Positions 26,563 to 35,560 of a DNA stretch of 64,000 bases are shown here, piece after piece (positions within the stretch are counted from its first letter, which is position 1; the number at the start of each line of letters is the position of its first letter). Origin of the DNA: JBBATK01 sp044224515 (GTDB taxonomy: Bacteria > Bacteroidota > Ignavibacteria > Kapaibacteriales > NICIL-2). The notes under the pieces are model-generated. The model had not been told where the DNA came from. It saw nothing but the letters and a program-made list of their open reading frames with translations, and made no database searches. The stretch spans positions 72,685 through 136,684 of the forward strand of contig JBGAKH010000013.1 of the NCBI GenBank assembly GCA_044224515.1. The letters run 5' to 3'. The position numbers and the translations under genes are program-made.

Positions 26563-26685
26563 TTACTTACCAGTAGGTTGCGGTGCATGATCCTCGTAAT
26601 CGTACCAAATGTACTGCCATCCACCACGAACGGATTCCATTTCTTCCGTTGACATGGTTTCAAGGCCCAGCTCTTGAAGGTTCAT
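26563..26685 (-). CDS. Small peptide with double-glycine leader (RiPP/bacteriocin-like precursor)
   Basis: 40 residues. The first 22 form a typical double-glycine leader: a Leu/Glu-rich start (MNLQELGLE) then MSTEEMESVRGG, which fits the S/T-x-EE-M-x-x-I/V-x-GG pattern cleaved by C39 peptidase-containing ABC transporters. The 18-residue core WQYIWYDYEDHAPQPTGK is very aromatic (two Trp, three Tyr) and has no Cys. The gene has a strong GGAGG ribosome site 7-8 bases before the ATG, a Bacteroidota-type promoter 70-100 bp upstream and a terminator downstream, so it is a complete small transcription unit. No modifying enzyme, C39 transporter or immunity gene is recognised nearby. It could be a bacteriocin, a signalling peptide or a modified natural-product precursor. 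Confidence 0.75.
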   Translation of the reverse strand: MNLQELGLETMSTEEMESVRGGWQYIWYDYEDHAPQPTGK

Positions 26686-26998
26686 ACCTTCCTCCTTGAA
26701 AATAGTGAAAATCCTTTCTTGATTGTCCGGAGTACTTAGACGTCGGACTATCTCCTACAAACTTAGTCTCAATTGAGGTTCGCTGCAACTTCTTTTTTCA
26801 GTGGACCGGATTTGCGGCGTCCGAGGCATTGATCATGTCAGCAGAGCGCATAGAGATGAATTTTCGCTCCGAAAATGTCTTTTTTTTAACTTCTCGGAAC
26901 TTCCTGCCTATATTGTTGGTATCAATGAGCAGGGTTAGCCGAGGGGATGTGAGGCTGACAGCGGGGATTTCTCTCACTTTTTTACTGTAGGAGGATAT
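26686..26998. other. Divergent region, GG-peptide gene / mscL
   Basis: 313 bp containing the peptide promoter (26758-26788) and the mscL leader. The G-rich stretch at 26925-26970 may fold, but matches no riboswitch consensus I can place with confidence. Confidence 0.4.
26758..26788 (-). promoter_or_regulatory. Bacteroidota-type promoter of the GG-peptide gene
   Basis: On the minus strand a TTG (26786-26788) is followed after 20 bases by TAAGTTTG (26758-26765), an exact TAnnTTTG -7 box. Transcription would start near 26751, giving a leader of about 65 nt before the peptide ATG. Confidence 0.6.
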
Positions 26999-27289
26999 AT
27001 GTCAATGGTGGACGAGTTCAAAACATTTGTCAGCCAAGGAAATGTAGTCGACTTGGCAGTCGGTATGCTTTTAGGTACGTCGTTCGGCAAAGTTGTCGAT
27101 TCGTTTAGTAAGGGGATGATTGAGCCAATCATAAATTCCTTTGGCGATAATAACGTCGGTTTAAAAATCGGAATCTTTGATATCGGGTTGCTCATCACGG
27201 CCGCAATCAACTTCCTTATCACAGCCGGCGTTCTCTTCTTCGTCTTTGTTCGTCCAATGAACAAAATGAAAGCTCGTCAGCAAAAATAA
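26999..27289 (+). CDS. mscL: Large-conductance mechanosensitive channel, short form
   Basis: 96 residues against about 130-150 for most MscL. The first half matches the family very well: MVDEFKTFVSQGNVVDLAVG leads into the pore helix M1, with LGTSFGKVVDSFSKGMIEPII. The periplasmic loop is cut to a few residues (GDNNVGLKIGI), and helix M2 (LLITAAINFLITAGVLFFVFV) ends in PMNKMKARQQK with no C-terminal helical bundle. MscL opens at high membrane tension to release solutes on osmotic downshock. GGAGG precedes the ATG. It is divergent from the GG-peptide gene, and a terminator follows. Confidence 0.88.
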   Translation: MSMVDEFKTFVSQGNVVDLAVGMLLGTSFGKVVDSFSKGMIEPIINSFGDNNVGLKIGIFDIGLLITAAINFLITAGVLFFVFVRPMNKMKARQQK

Positions 27290-27608
27290 TTTGACTAAAA
27301 CTTCGGCGCATCAGGGTTGAACAGCGATGTTTGATAGCTGGTGCGCCGTTTTTGTGTACTGCTGTCAGAAGTCGGAGGTGGAGCTGGTCTAGTACGAAGC
27401 TGTCTTTGGCTTGGTTGGTTCAAACTCTTCGTGTGACTCGCGGTTAAAGCTCAGTTTGTTAGTAAGTGTAACACAAGTATTTATAATGTATTACAGGTTT
27501 CTTCTTTGCAGTAGGAACAGCCATCCATACTCTGCGCCTACTGTTGAGAAGAAAAACAACCCTGTCAAAGCGGACAATATTTCGAAATAGAATTATGAAG
27601 GAGCATCA
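27290..27608. other. Intergenic region, mscL terminator and DUF3078 upstream region
   Basis: 319 bp. It holds the mscL terminator at 27304-27353. The remaining 255 bp carry no recognisable gene and no exact -7 box. Confidence 0.4.
27304..27353 (+). terminator. Rho-independent terminator of mscL
   Basis: CGGCGCATCA (27304-27313) pairs with TGGTGCGCCG (27339-27348), with one G-U pair, followed by five T. The loop is 25 nt. Confidence 0.75.
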
Positions 27609-28496
27609 ATGAGAAAATATGTAGGTAGTACTTCAACAGCATTTGTGTTCTCCTTGCTATTGGCACTTTGTGTTGAGCCGGACCTAAAGGCGGCAGATAG
27701 TTTGGGGTGGAAGACAAACGGTTTGATCGGTCTCAATTTTACACAGGTCAGCTTGTCGAATTGGGCAGGTGGCGGGCAGGATAATATTGCCGTCGGAGGT
27801 TTGTTCAATTACGCCATGACTTATTCCCAAAAAGACGAGAACTGGTTGACAACGTTAGACATAGGCTACGGTCAAACCAAGCTGGGAAAGCAGGAGTTTC
27901 GCAAGAGCGATGACAAGTTCAATTTGGCAAGTAAGTACAACTACAAGGCGTCCGGTGAGTTAAGCTATGCCGCCTTGTTGGACTTGCGGACCCAAATCGC
28001 GGAAGGCCTAAGCTACACCGACACGAGCTCGAAAAGGATATCGAACATTTTTGCTCCGGCGAATATCATCTTGGGTTTAGGTATTACCTACACCCCTTCG
28101 CCGGCTCTGACGATTACTTTAGCACCGCTTTCCAACAAGCTCTTGATCGTCGCCGACAAAGAGCTTAGCCGTCAGCGCGCCTTCGGTGTAGACAGTGGAA
28201 AAACCGTTAAGTCAGACCTCGGTGCCTTGCTTAGCATTAGCTACAAGCAGGAGCTCATGAAAAATGTGACGTTGGAATCGAAGCTTAACACCTTTGCTCC
28301 TTATGCTGCCATCACTGAAAACCAGGTGAACTGGAACACTCTATTGAGCTTAAAAGTCAATGAATTGATTTCAGCGTACTTTGCGTTGGACGTGATTTAT
28401 GATCCCAATACGGTTGTAACACGTGACGATGGAACGAAGGGTCCGGAAACGCAAATACGTGACGTGATCGGCATTGGTTTTTCATACAAGTTCTGA
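27609..28496 (+). CDS. DUF3078 outer-membrane beta-barrel protein
   Basis: 295 residues. A signal peptide (about residues 1-29, ending near LKAADS) is followed by the DUF3078 pattern: GLIGLNFTQVSLSNWAGGGQDNIAVGG, LTTLDIGYGQTKLG, KSDDKFNLASKYNY, PLSNKLLIVAD, GALLSISYKQELMKNVTLESKLN and the terminal DVIGIGFSYKF. The alternating strands and terminal Phe suggest a BAM-assembled outer-membrane barrel. The function of DUF3078 proteins is unknown. AAGGAG lies 6 bases before the ATG. It is a single-gene unit with its own terminator. Confidence 0.88.
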   Translation: MRKYVGSTSTAFVFSLLLALCVEPDLKAADSLGWKTNGLIGLNFTQVSLSNWAGGGQDNIAVGGLFNYAMTYSQKDENWLTTLDIGYGQTKLGKQEFRKSDDKFNLASKYNYKASGELSYAALLDLRTQIAEGLSYTDTSSKRISNIFAPANIILGLGITYTPSPALTITLAPLSNKLLIVADKELSRQRAFGVDSGKTVKSDLGALLSISYKQELMKNVTLESKLNTFAPYAAITENQVNWNTLLSLKVNELISAYFALDVIYDPNTVVTRDDGTKGPETQIRDVIGIGFSYKF

Positions 28497-28540
28497 TCTC
28501 CAATACTCAACACAAGGACCTGGATTAGTGTCTCTTTTGT

Positions 28541-28573
28541 AAAGCGGAGCCCAAGGGGCTCCGCTTTGTTTTT
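28541..28573 (+). terminator. Rho-independent terminator
   Basis: A 12-bp perfect stem, AAAGCGGAGCCC (28541-28552) with GGGCTCCGCTTT (28556-28567), has loop AAG and tail GTTTTT. It ends the DUF3078 gene. Confidence 0.95.
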
Positions 28574-28689
28574 ATGGCAAGAAGGTCCCGTTTCCCAACC
28601 GGAGTCAGGCGTTGAAACTTCTCGCGTTGCTATTTGTTGTTGTATGTGTAGCTTGTAGAATTAGCTCTAGAATATTGAAGGACGCATCC

Positions 28690-31600
28690 ATGAAGAAAAC
28701 AACGGCTTTAGCACCTGTGTTGCTGCTTGCTGCGCTTGTTGTCATTATGACGCAGGGAGCATCAGCAGCCAAGAATACATCCAAAAGCGTTAACTACGCT
28801 ATCTCCGCAATTCACGACGATGAGTCGATGCGGGAGTCAAAGAATGAGATTGAGGAACGGCGCGAAGCTGAATTGGATGATCCATTCCGACGTGAAGCGG
28901 AATACTGGAAGCAGCGTACCTATCCCTTCGACAATATTCCGCAGGGCTCACTAGAGCGCGCCATTGCCGTACAGAAGCAAATGGCTAACCGTAAAGGAGC
29001 ATCTGCTTTGCTAGCGTCGGGACCGACCTGGCGACCTTTGGGACCTGGAAATATTGGTGGGCGCACGCGTTCAGTTGCATGTGATCCCAAGAAAGACGGT
29101 TGGGTCTATGTTGCTGCCGCAGGTGGCGGTGTGTGGCGTACCACGAATCACGGCGAAACGTGGACTCCGCTTTTTGACTCACAGAATAGTCTCTGCATGG
29201 GAGCAGTTGCCGTAGATCCAAACAACTCCGACGTTCTATACGCAGCGACCGGCGAAATCTCACCTGCGTCTCCTATGTCTGACGGCTGGGGAACAGGGGT
29301 CTACAAATCAACCGATGCGGGCGCAAGCTGGCACTTGATTGGTTTGACTACGGTTGGTGCATTTTCAAAAATTTATGTCCATCCCAAAAACTCGAATTTG
29401 ATTTACGCCGGTGGCGTACGGAGTGGTTCCGGCTTGTATGTGTCGCATGATGCAGGAGCCACCTGGGCTCGTTTGAACAGAGTGTCCATCAGCGACATTA
29501 GTTTACATCCCACGGATACAAACGACGTAGTGTACGGTGTGACGGGTGGCGGAGTGTATTACTCATCCGACGGTGGAGTGACGGCTGAACGCAGAAGCGA
29601 CGGCTTTACGAGCTCCATTGGTAGGGTGTCGGTTCAGCGCGCACAATCAAAGCCGGACAGATTGTACTGTCTCATCGAAGGTCCTTACACCTTCGACACC
29701 ACGAAATTTGTCGGATATGTTTACGTTAGCAACGACCTCGGAAAGACCTGGTCAGCCAAAATGAGCAACGACATCGGCATCTTTGGCTCTAACTACCAAG
29801 GATCCTACGACAACTTCGTCATCGTGCACCCCACGAAACCGGACATCGCCTACTTTGCCGGTATCGATTTTTACGAAACAACGAACGGCGGTACGTCGTG
29901 GTCGAACATTTCCAATTCCTATGGTGGTGGCGGAGTTCACCCGGATCAACAAGCCGGTGCCTTTAACCCGTTGAATCCTGACGAAGTGTACATGGCAAAC
30001 GACGGCGGTATGTACCGTCGACCATCACCGGCAGATGATTTTGTCGCCATCAACAATGGCTATGCCGTAACGGCCTACTACGCCATGGACATAGATCACA
30101 GCGCTGACAACAAAACCTATGGTGGATCGCAAGACAACGGCACTTCGGGCAGTACAAGTGCGTCACAGGATTGGCGTGGTGTGTTGGGTGGAGACGGCTT
30201 CTACGTTGCTGTTAACCCATTGAATCCAAACATCATCTACTGCGAGAACTATAACGGTAGCCTCAAGCAGGTTGACTTGTCTAACGGAACTATACGTATC
30301 GACACCTTAGGTATACCAGCCACCGATCCTACCGGTGCATGGAGCTCGCCTCTCGTCATGGAGCGCAACTCCGCTGCTGTGTATCATGGTCGCAAGGCAG
30401 TCTACATCAAAGCAGCCGGAACCGGAGCATGGCAAGCTTTTTCACCCAAGCTAGATACCTCTTCACTGATCTCCGCGATCGGACCTTCACCGATTGATGA
30501 GAGTTACTGTTATGCAGGCTACGAAAACGGAACACTTTGGTCGACCACAAATAGTGGCGTTAAGTGGTCCAATGTCTCGCTGAACGGTTTGCCAAAACGC
30601 TATGTGCGCGACGTTGTTCCCTCAAACGTAGATGCCGCTACAGCGTGGGTGTGCTTTTCAGGCTATGGTACCGGACACATTTTCAAGACCACTGACGGTG
30701 GTGCACACTGGACAGATTTGACTACGGCCTTTCCGGATGTTCCGGTAAACGCCCTCTGTGTTCACCCCACAAACGAGAAGGTCATTTTTGCCGGTACGGA
30801 CATTGGCGTCTTTGCAACATTCAATGGTGGAACCTCGTGGTTCCCATACGGCAAAGGTCTTCCCCGTGCACCGGTAGAGGACATGAAGATTTTTGACGAG
30901 AAGAGTCTCCTGCGTATTGCTACACACGGACGTAGTATGTGGGAAGTTGATATTCCGGATCAAGACATCACAGAACCTGAAATCACTGCGCCGGCAGGTG
31001 GCGATGTTGCTATGGCTACCAGCAATATGGTTATCGCATGGCACGGCTTCAGCGGTCCTGTAAACATTGACATTACCTATGACGATCGCATCAATTTTTG
31101 GTATCGTCTAGCCTCCAATGTTGTTGGAAACTCAATGTTATGGGTGGTTAAGAATGTTCCGACGAGCTTTGCTCGCGTCCGCATCACACTCGCATCTGAT
31201 GACAAGGTATCGGTGCTATCCAACAGTTTCACAATTCTCGAGTTCAAGCGCGGATCAGTCAAAAGTACCCAGAGCTTTTCGCACGTAGCCTACGGTTTGA
31301 GCTACGACGGCAACAATGGATTGTACACAACAAGCTTTTACACGAACGAAGTCTTTAAGTTGGATGCAACCACTCTGTTGATGCAACGCTCGTTTACCAT
31401 GCCCAAAGGCTTCGACAACAATTTCACCGATATGGCGATGGACCGTGCAAACGGATTGTTGTACATCCACCGCTTGACCAACCAGACTGCAGGTTCTTCC
31501 GCGCGTATCGCTGTTGTAGATACAAACGGAAAGTTGATTCGATCCATGATTTCTCCGGCGAGCTATGGCATCGGATTGGAACTCATCAATAATGAGCTCA

Positions 31601-32268
31601 TTGTCGGAGAGCGCGACGGAAGCCAGTATATCTACTTCTGTAATCCGGCAAACGCAGATGTTCTGCGACAATTCCCGAACTGTTTCAAGAAATTTTACGG
31701 TCCGCGCTGTTTGTCGACAGACGGCGAAGGCAATCTCTTCCAAGTTGGAACCGACTTTGGTAGTGGAAGCGGTCTGCAAGGTGCTTACCTCTCCAAATTC
31801 AAAGTTGACAATCCGAGCAAAGAGACAGACCAGATGGAGTTGCTCAATGCCACAGGGACGGAAATCAATGCGCGGGGAATAGAGTACGATCCGCGGGACA
31901 AGAACTACTGGATCACAGACTTATCCGGCAACATTTACAAGATTGCAAACTTCGATACGCCCTCGAATCCAATCTCGGATGTACCCGAGCAGAAGACACA
32001 AAGCTCAGGTGTTATCATCAGCCCAAATCCGTCGCGTGATCGCGCTGTTATTCGCTACATGCTGCAGCAAGTCGAGGCGGATGTCAAACTTGAAGTCTAC
32101 AATCTTGTAGGCGAAAAGGTTGCAGTGCTAGTCGATGGCAGAGTCAGTACGGATGACTTCAGCGCAGCGATTTTGGATTGTCACAATCTTCCTAACGGCG
32201 TCTACACAGTGTCGCTAACAGTTGATGGCGTTCAACGTCCGGGCGAGCGTTTCGTTGTGTCACGCTAA
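28690..32268 (+). CDS. Secreted Asp-box/sortilin-like beta-propeller protein with T9SS type A sorting domain
   Basis: 1,192 residues. A signal peptide (MKKTTALAPVLLLAALVVIM to GASA) is followed by a charged region and, from about residue 115, a large VPS10/sortilin-like beta-propeller. At least seven Asp-box-like motifs are visible (GGVWRTTNHGETW, GVYKSTDAGASW, GLYVSHDAGATW, YVSNDLGKTW, FYETTNGGTSW, HIFKTTDGGAHW, GVFATFNGGTSW). A second repeat-rich part follows (residues 850-1100). The last 85 residues are a type IX sorting domain (ISPNPSRDRAVIRYM, LEVYNLVGEKVAVL, LPNGVYTVSLTVDG). Similar proteins are often labelled glycosyl hydrolases, but no catalytic residues can be shown. ATG 28690 is preferred over an upstream TTG (28612) because AAGGA precedes it and the signal peptide starts there. 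Confidence 0.88.
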   Translation: MKKTTALAPVLLLAALVVIMTQGASAAKNTSKSVNYAISAIHDDESMRESKNEIEERREAELDDPFRREAEYWKQRTYPFDNIPQGSLERAIAVQKQMANRKGASALLASGPTWRPLGPGNIGGRTRSVACDPKKDGWVYVAAAGGGVWRTTNHGETWTPLFDSQNSLCMGAVAVDPNNSDVLYAATGEISPASPMSDGWGTGVYKSTDAGASWHLIGLTTVGAFSKIYVHPKNSNLIYAGGVRSGSGLYVSHDAGATWARLNRVSISDISLHPTDTNDVVYGVTGGGVYYSSDGGVTAERRSDGFTSSIGRVSVQRAQSKPDRLYCLIEGPYTFDTTKFVGYVYVSNDLGKTWSAKMSNDIGIFGSNYQGSYDNFVIVHPTKPDIAYFAGIDFYETTNGGTSWSNISNSYGGGGVHPDQQAGAFNPLNPDEVYMANDGGMYRRPSPADDFVAINNGYAVTAYYAMDIDHSADNKTYGGSQDNGTSGSTSASQDWRGVLGGDGFYVAVNPLNPNIIYCENYNGSLKQVDLSNGTIRIDTLGIPATDPTGAWSSPLVMERNSAAVYHGRKAVYIKAAGTGAWQAFSPKLDTSSLISAIGPSPIDESYCYAGYENGTLWSTTNSGVKWSNVSLNGLPKRYVRDVVPSNVDAATAWVCFSGYGTGHIFKTTDGGAHWTDLTTAFPDVPVNALCVHPTNEKVIFAGTDIGVFATFNGGTSWFPYGKGLPRAPVEDMKIFDEKSLLRIATHGRSMWEVDIPDQDITEPEITAPAGGDVAMATSNMVIAWHGFSGPVNIDITYDDRINFWYRLASNVVGNSMLWVVKNVPTSFARVRITLASDDKVSVLSNSFTILEFKRGSVKSTQSFSHVAYGLSYDGNNGLYTTSFYTNEVFKLDATTLLMQRSFTMPKGFDNNFTDMAMDRANGLLYIHRLTNQTAGSSARIAVVDTNGKLIRSMISPASYGIGLELINNELIVGERDGSQYIYFCNPANADVLRQFPNCFKKFYGPRCLSTDGEGNLFQVGTDFGSGSGLQGAYLSKFKVDNPSKETDQMELLNATGTEINARGIEYDPRDKNYWITDLSGNIYKIANFDTPSNPISDVPEQKTQSSGVIISPNPSRDRAVIRYMLQQVEADVKLEVYNLVGEKVAVLVDGRVSTDDFSAAILDCHNLPNGVYTVSLTVDGVQRPGERFVVSR

Positions 32269-32302
32269 GCCGAGACATTCAACGTTTTGAAGAGTCTTCT
32301 TT

Positions 32303-32334
32303 ATACGGGAGCCGCTGTGCGGCTCCCGTATTTT
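32303..32334 (+). terminator. Rho-independent terminator
   Basis: A 12-bp perfect stem, ATACGGGAGCCG (32303-32314) with CGGCTCCCGTAT (32320-32331), has loop CTGTG and a short TTTT tail, 34 bp after the sortilin-like gene. Confidence 0.9.
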
Positions 32335-32819
32335 ACATCTATACAGTATTGTCCTCAGTCCTGTAACACAATGAGCGCAACACACGTTTAGAGCACGCTT
32401 TTTTTTAACCGACGAGCGAGCGGCGGCGCAGCCGACGCATAGTAAAGAGCAGCTCTCGGAACGCTAAGCGGCACTCAGTCGACTGCCACACGAGTTGTGC
32501 CGTTGTCATGGAGGTCTAGGCACTGAGTGCGAGTGCGAGATCAGGTCTTTATCATATTCACATTGAATTCAGGAGCCCGTTTAGGACTTTGTTCATGGTG
32601 AAGAGAAGGCACAGGTCTACGGTCGAGAGCAGGTACAAGAGCAAAATGCAGGTTGAGTCGAGGAGTTGGTCTGTAACGTCTTCCACAGGGCACAATTTTT
32701 TCCGGCTATCACACCATAGCGCGAACTGTATCGTCCATAGCTCTCTTGAGAGTGCGACAGTTTCTTTTTAGATAGCAAACGTTTAGCTCACCCGAAATCA
32801 CCACCGACATCGTTATTTC
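32335..32819. other. Intergenic region before TonB receptor gene
   Basis: 485 bp. A 60-codon open frame (32589-32771) has an atypical Ser/Arg-rich product and is not supported. No operator or exact -7 box was recognised; the promoter of the receptor gene is presumably here. Confidence 0.4.
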
Positions 32820-35420
32820 ATGGAAGGCCAGACAGGTATAGTGCGACAGGTAGTTATTACAGCAGTGTTTAGCCTCAGCGTTGTCTTTGGGTTTTCAGCA
32901 ACTGTAGACGGGCAACACCTTCAAGGGACAGTGCTCGATGAACAACGCAAGCCGCTACCGGGCGCTGTCGTGCAAATACGGAGTCTGAAAAAAGGCTGCA
33001 CCGTAAAGAAAGACGGTTCGTACCTGATTGAAAACATACCAAGCGGCAGCTATGAAGTCGAAGTTGGATGTCTGGGCTACGCCGTTCAGCGAAAGAACAC
33101 CACAGTTGCCGCGAACGAAACTCAGCGTTTGGACTTTAGGATGGAGCTGAAAAAGTCCAGTACCAAGACTGTCGAAGTAACGGCAGCGCGCAAGAAGCAA
33201 GAACAGACCGACACCCGTACATCAGTGCTGGTCGTAGATCCAAGCGAAAGCAAAGTGAAGGCCGGAGCGGCGGAAGACGTGTTTCGAACGCTGCAAACTA
33301 TGCCGGGAGTGGTAGCACCAAACGACTTTTCGTCTCAGCTTGTCGTTCGAGGCAGCGGTCCGGATCAGAATCTCATTCTGATGGATAATATCGAACTTTT
33401 CAATCCCTATCGACTTTACGGCTTTATCTCACTCTTTAATCCGGAAACCGTCAGCGGTATTTCACTGTTAACCGGTGGATTTGGCGCTAAGTATGGCGAC
33501 AGGTTGTCGGCTGTGCTGGACATCTCAAATCGCAACGGAAGAACGGATCGCGGTTGGGCCAGTGCGAAACTGAATATGAGTGTGACGAACGCCAACGCAG
33601 TGGTAGAAGGTGCCTTGCCTTTTTGGCAAGGCTCATGGATTGTATCCGGTCGACGAACATACTACGACCTCATAGCAGGGCCCATAGCCAAGAGCATGGG
33701 GGCTGTAGACGGAGACGTAGCCCTTCCCAATTTCCGCGACCTACAGATGAAACTTAGTCTAAAGCCGTTTGAAGGGTCGCATTTTATAGCGAATGTGCTC
33801 ACGAGCAGAGACAATACCGAGTTTCATAGCGGAGCCCAGCGCACACTCGCAGACAGCATTAGTTTGGTTGACAACTCATATAATGATGTGTACGGACTGA
33901 CCTGGCTTTGGACACCCAGTAGTGATTACTCCATGACTACCGTGGTGTCAACCTATGCCAATACCGGAGCAACGAGTTTTGGCGGTGCAGGCGGATCCGG
34001 GGCGGTGACCGGCTCGAGTGATCCGGTTAGTCAAGAGAATTTCAAGCACTTACAGGATTCACTGAGATCGATTGGACAAGATATTCCAAGCTTGTACACC
34101 ATTTCCGGTACGACAGGGTACAACTTCCGGAAGACCTCAATTCGCAATGACCACAGCTGGCACCTGGACTCAACTCATACGCTTGAAGGAGGCTTCATTC
34201 AGGACTGGATTCATACCGGCGTGGTCTTCAGCTTCGATTTTGATCCGAGATTACGTGCGCTTGCGGCCGGGAATCCGCGTTTCCCTCCTTTACCCGAGAG
34301 TTACGAGAATGGAGTGGATTACATTCGTCCTGCAGTGTGGGTGCAGGATAACGTTCGACTCAATAAGGAGTTGACACTTCAGATTGGGTTACGAACGGAT
34401 TTCTTCTCCACTTTGGAAAAGTTTTATACCTCTCCACGCTTGTCGGCCTCTTACGCTCTGGATAACAGCACCACGCTACGTGCCGCGTGGGGAATCTATT
34501 ACCAATCGCCCGGCTACGAAAAACTCTTTGATGCACAGGTTTTTCTGGATTTGGCAAGTGCCAACCTCAGCAGTTTAAAAGCTGAGAAAGCCACACATTA
34601 CATCCTGGGTTATGAGAAAATGCTTAGTGATGAGTGGCAATTCAGGGCTGAGGCATATTACAAAGACTTTGCCGATTTGATCTTACCCAAACAAGTGAAA
34701 GGAACTGTATGGACAGTGGAAAGAATACCCGGTTTAGCGGATTCCGTCTACCACACGCGGGCCGGTTGGACCGACCCCATAGCAACCATTGGAGATTCAC
34801 TCACGGCTATTCCTGTTAACTCGGCGAGAGGCAAGGCCTACGGCTTAGAGTTTTTACTGCAGAAAGTTGCTTCGGTCGGTGAGAATACTATCTATGGCTG
34901 GGCATCCTATTCACTTGCGCTGGCAACACGCTATCAGAACGGCTTCAACATACCCTTCAATTATGATCGACGCCACAATTTCAACATCGTTGGCGGATTT
35001 AAAGCTTCTTCATGGCTCGACCTCAGCCTAACATTCAGCTATGGAACTGGATTCCCATGGACCCAAGCGCAGGGTATTAAGCCACGTATCATTCTAGTGA
35101 AAGACACGGTAAGCGGGGTCATGCAGCCCAAAATCGACACAGATTGGCGTGGAGTTGTGTTTAGCGTCGACCGGGGCGGCTTAGCCAATATCAACCAGGG
35201 CCGACTACCGGACTACTATCGACTGGACATTCGGTTTACGACATTCGCCCACTGGTGGCAAAAAGACTGGACGTTTTATCTGGACGTGATCAACATTACC
35301 AACCATAAGAATGTGGTCGGAGAACAGTATCGGGTAGACCAGGAGACAATGAGTTTAAAGGTCAAACCACAGACAATGCTACCTATCATTCCCACACTGG
35401 GATTTAGTGTCCAGTTATAG
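32820..35420 (+). CDS. TonB-dependent outer-membrane receptor with CarboxypepD_reg-like domain
   Basis: 866 residues. A signal peptide (VVITAVFSLSVVFGFSATVDG) is followed by a carboxypeptidase-regulatory-like beta-sandwich at residues 32-105 (LQGTVLDEQRKPLPGAVVQI, GSYLIENIPSGSYEVEVGCLGY). A plug domain at about 125-240 contains LQTMPGVVAPNDFSSQLVVRGS, NLILMDNIELFNPYRLYGF and GGFGAKYGDRLSAVLDI. The rest is a 22-strand-type barrel with an aromatic-rich C-terminus. Such receptors import bulky ligands across the outer membrane using TonB-ExbBD energy. The substrate is unknown, and no SusD-like partner is adjacent. The start has no strong ribosome site. Confidence 0.92.
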   Translation: MEGQTGIVRQVVITAVFSLSVVFGFSATVDGQHLQGTVLDEQRKPLPGAVVQIRSLKKGCTVKKDGSYLIENIPSGSYEVEVGCLGYAVQRKNTTVAANETQRLDFRMELKKSSTKTVEVTAARKKQEQTDTRTSVLVVDPSESKVKAGAAEDVFRTLQTMPGVVAPNDFSSQLVVRGSGPDQNLILMDNIELFNPYRLYGFISLFNPETVSGISLLTGGFGAKYGDRLSAVLDISNRNGRTDRGWASAKLNMSVTNANAVVEGALPFWQGSWIVSGRRTYYDLIAGPIAKSMGAVDGDVALPNFRDLQMKLSLKPFEGSHFIANVLTSRDNTEFHSGAQRTLADSISLVDNSYNDVYGLTWLWTPSSDYSMTTVVSTYANTGATSFGGAGGSGAVTGSSDPVSQENFKHLQDSLRSIGQDIPSLYTISGTTGYNFRKTSIRNDHSWHLDSTHTLEGGFIQDWIHTGVVFSFDFDPRLRALAAGNPRFPPLPESYENGVDYIRPAVWVQDNVRLNKELTLQIGLRTDFFSTLEKFYTSPRLSASYALDNSTTLRAAWGIYYQSPGYEKLFDAQVFLDLASANLSSLKAEKATHYILGYEKMLSDEWQFRAEAYYKDFADLILPKQVKGTVWTVERIPGLADSVYHTRAGWTDPIATIGDSLTAIPVNSARGKAYGLEFLLQKVASVGENTIYGWASYSLALATRYQNGFNIPFNYDRRHNFNIVGGFKASSWLDLSLTFSYGTGFPWTQAQGIKPRIILVKDTVSGVMQPKIDTDWRGVVFSVDRGGLANINQGRLPDYYRLDIRFTTFAHWWQKDWTFYLDVINITNHKNVVGEQYRVDQETMSLKVKPQTMLPIIPTLGFSVQL

Positions 35421-35560
35421 ATCCGGCTGAACCGATCTGAGTCCATGCACAAAGAAGTTGAGTTGCCGGAAGTAGCGAATACATAATGTCCTACCAAATG
35501 GCATTTGGCTGCCGCAGAAGAGGAGTCATGGTCTATATTGCGTGCAGGGGACACAAACAC

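Noticed and set aside
26925..26985. Possible structured RNA leader (c-di-AMP riboswitch idea) upstream of mscL
   Set aside because: GCAGGGTTAGCC and nearby G-runs recall part of the ydaO motif, but the other conserved segments are absent; a covariance-model search would be needed.
32589..32771. 60-codon frame upstream of the TonB receptor gene
   Set aside because: Product is Ser/Arg/His-rich without any recognisable feature; the start has no properly spaced ribosome site.
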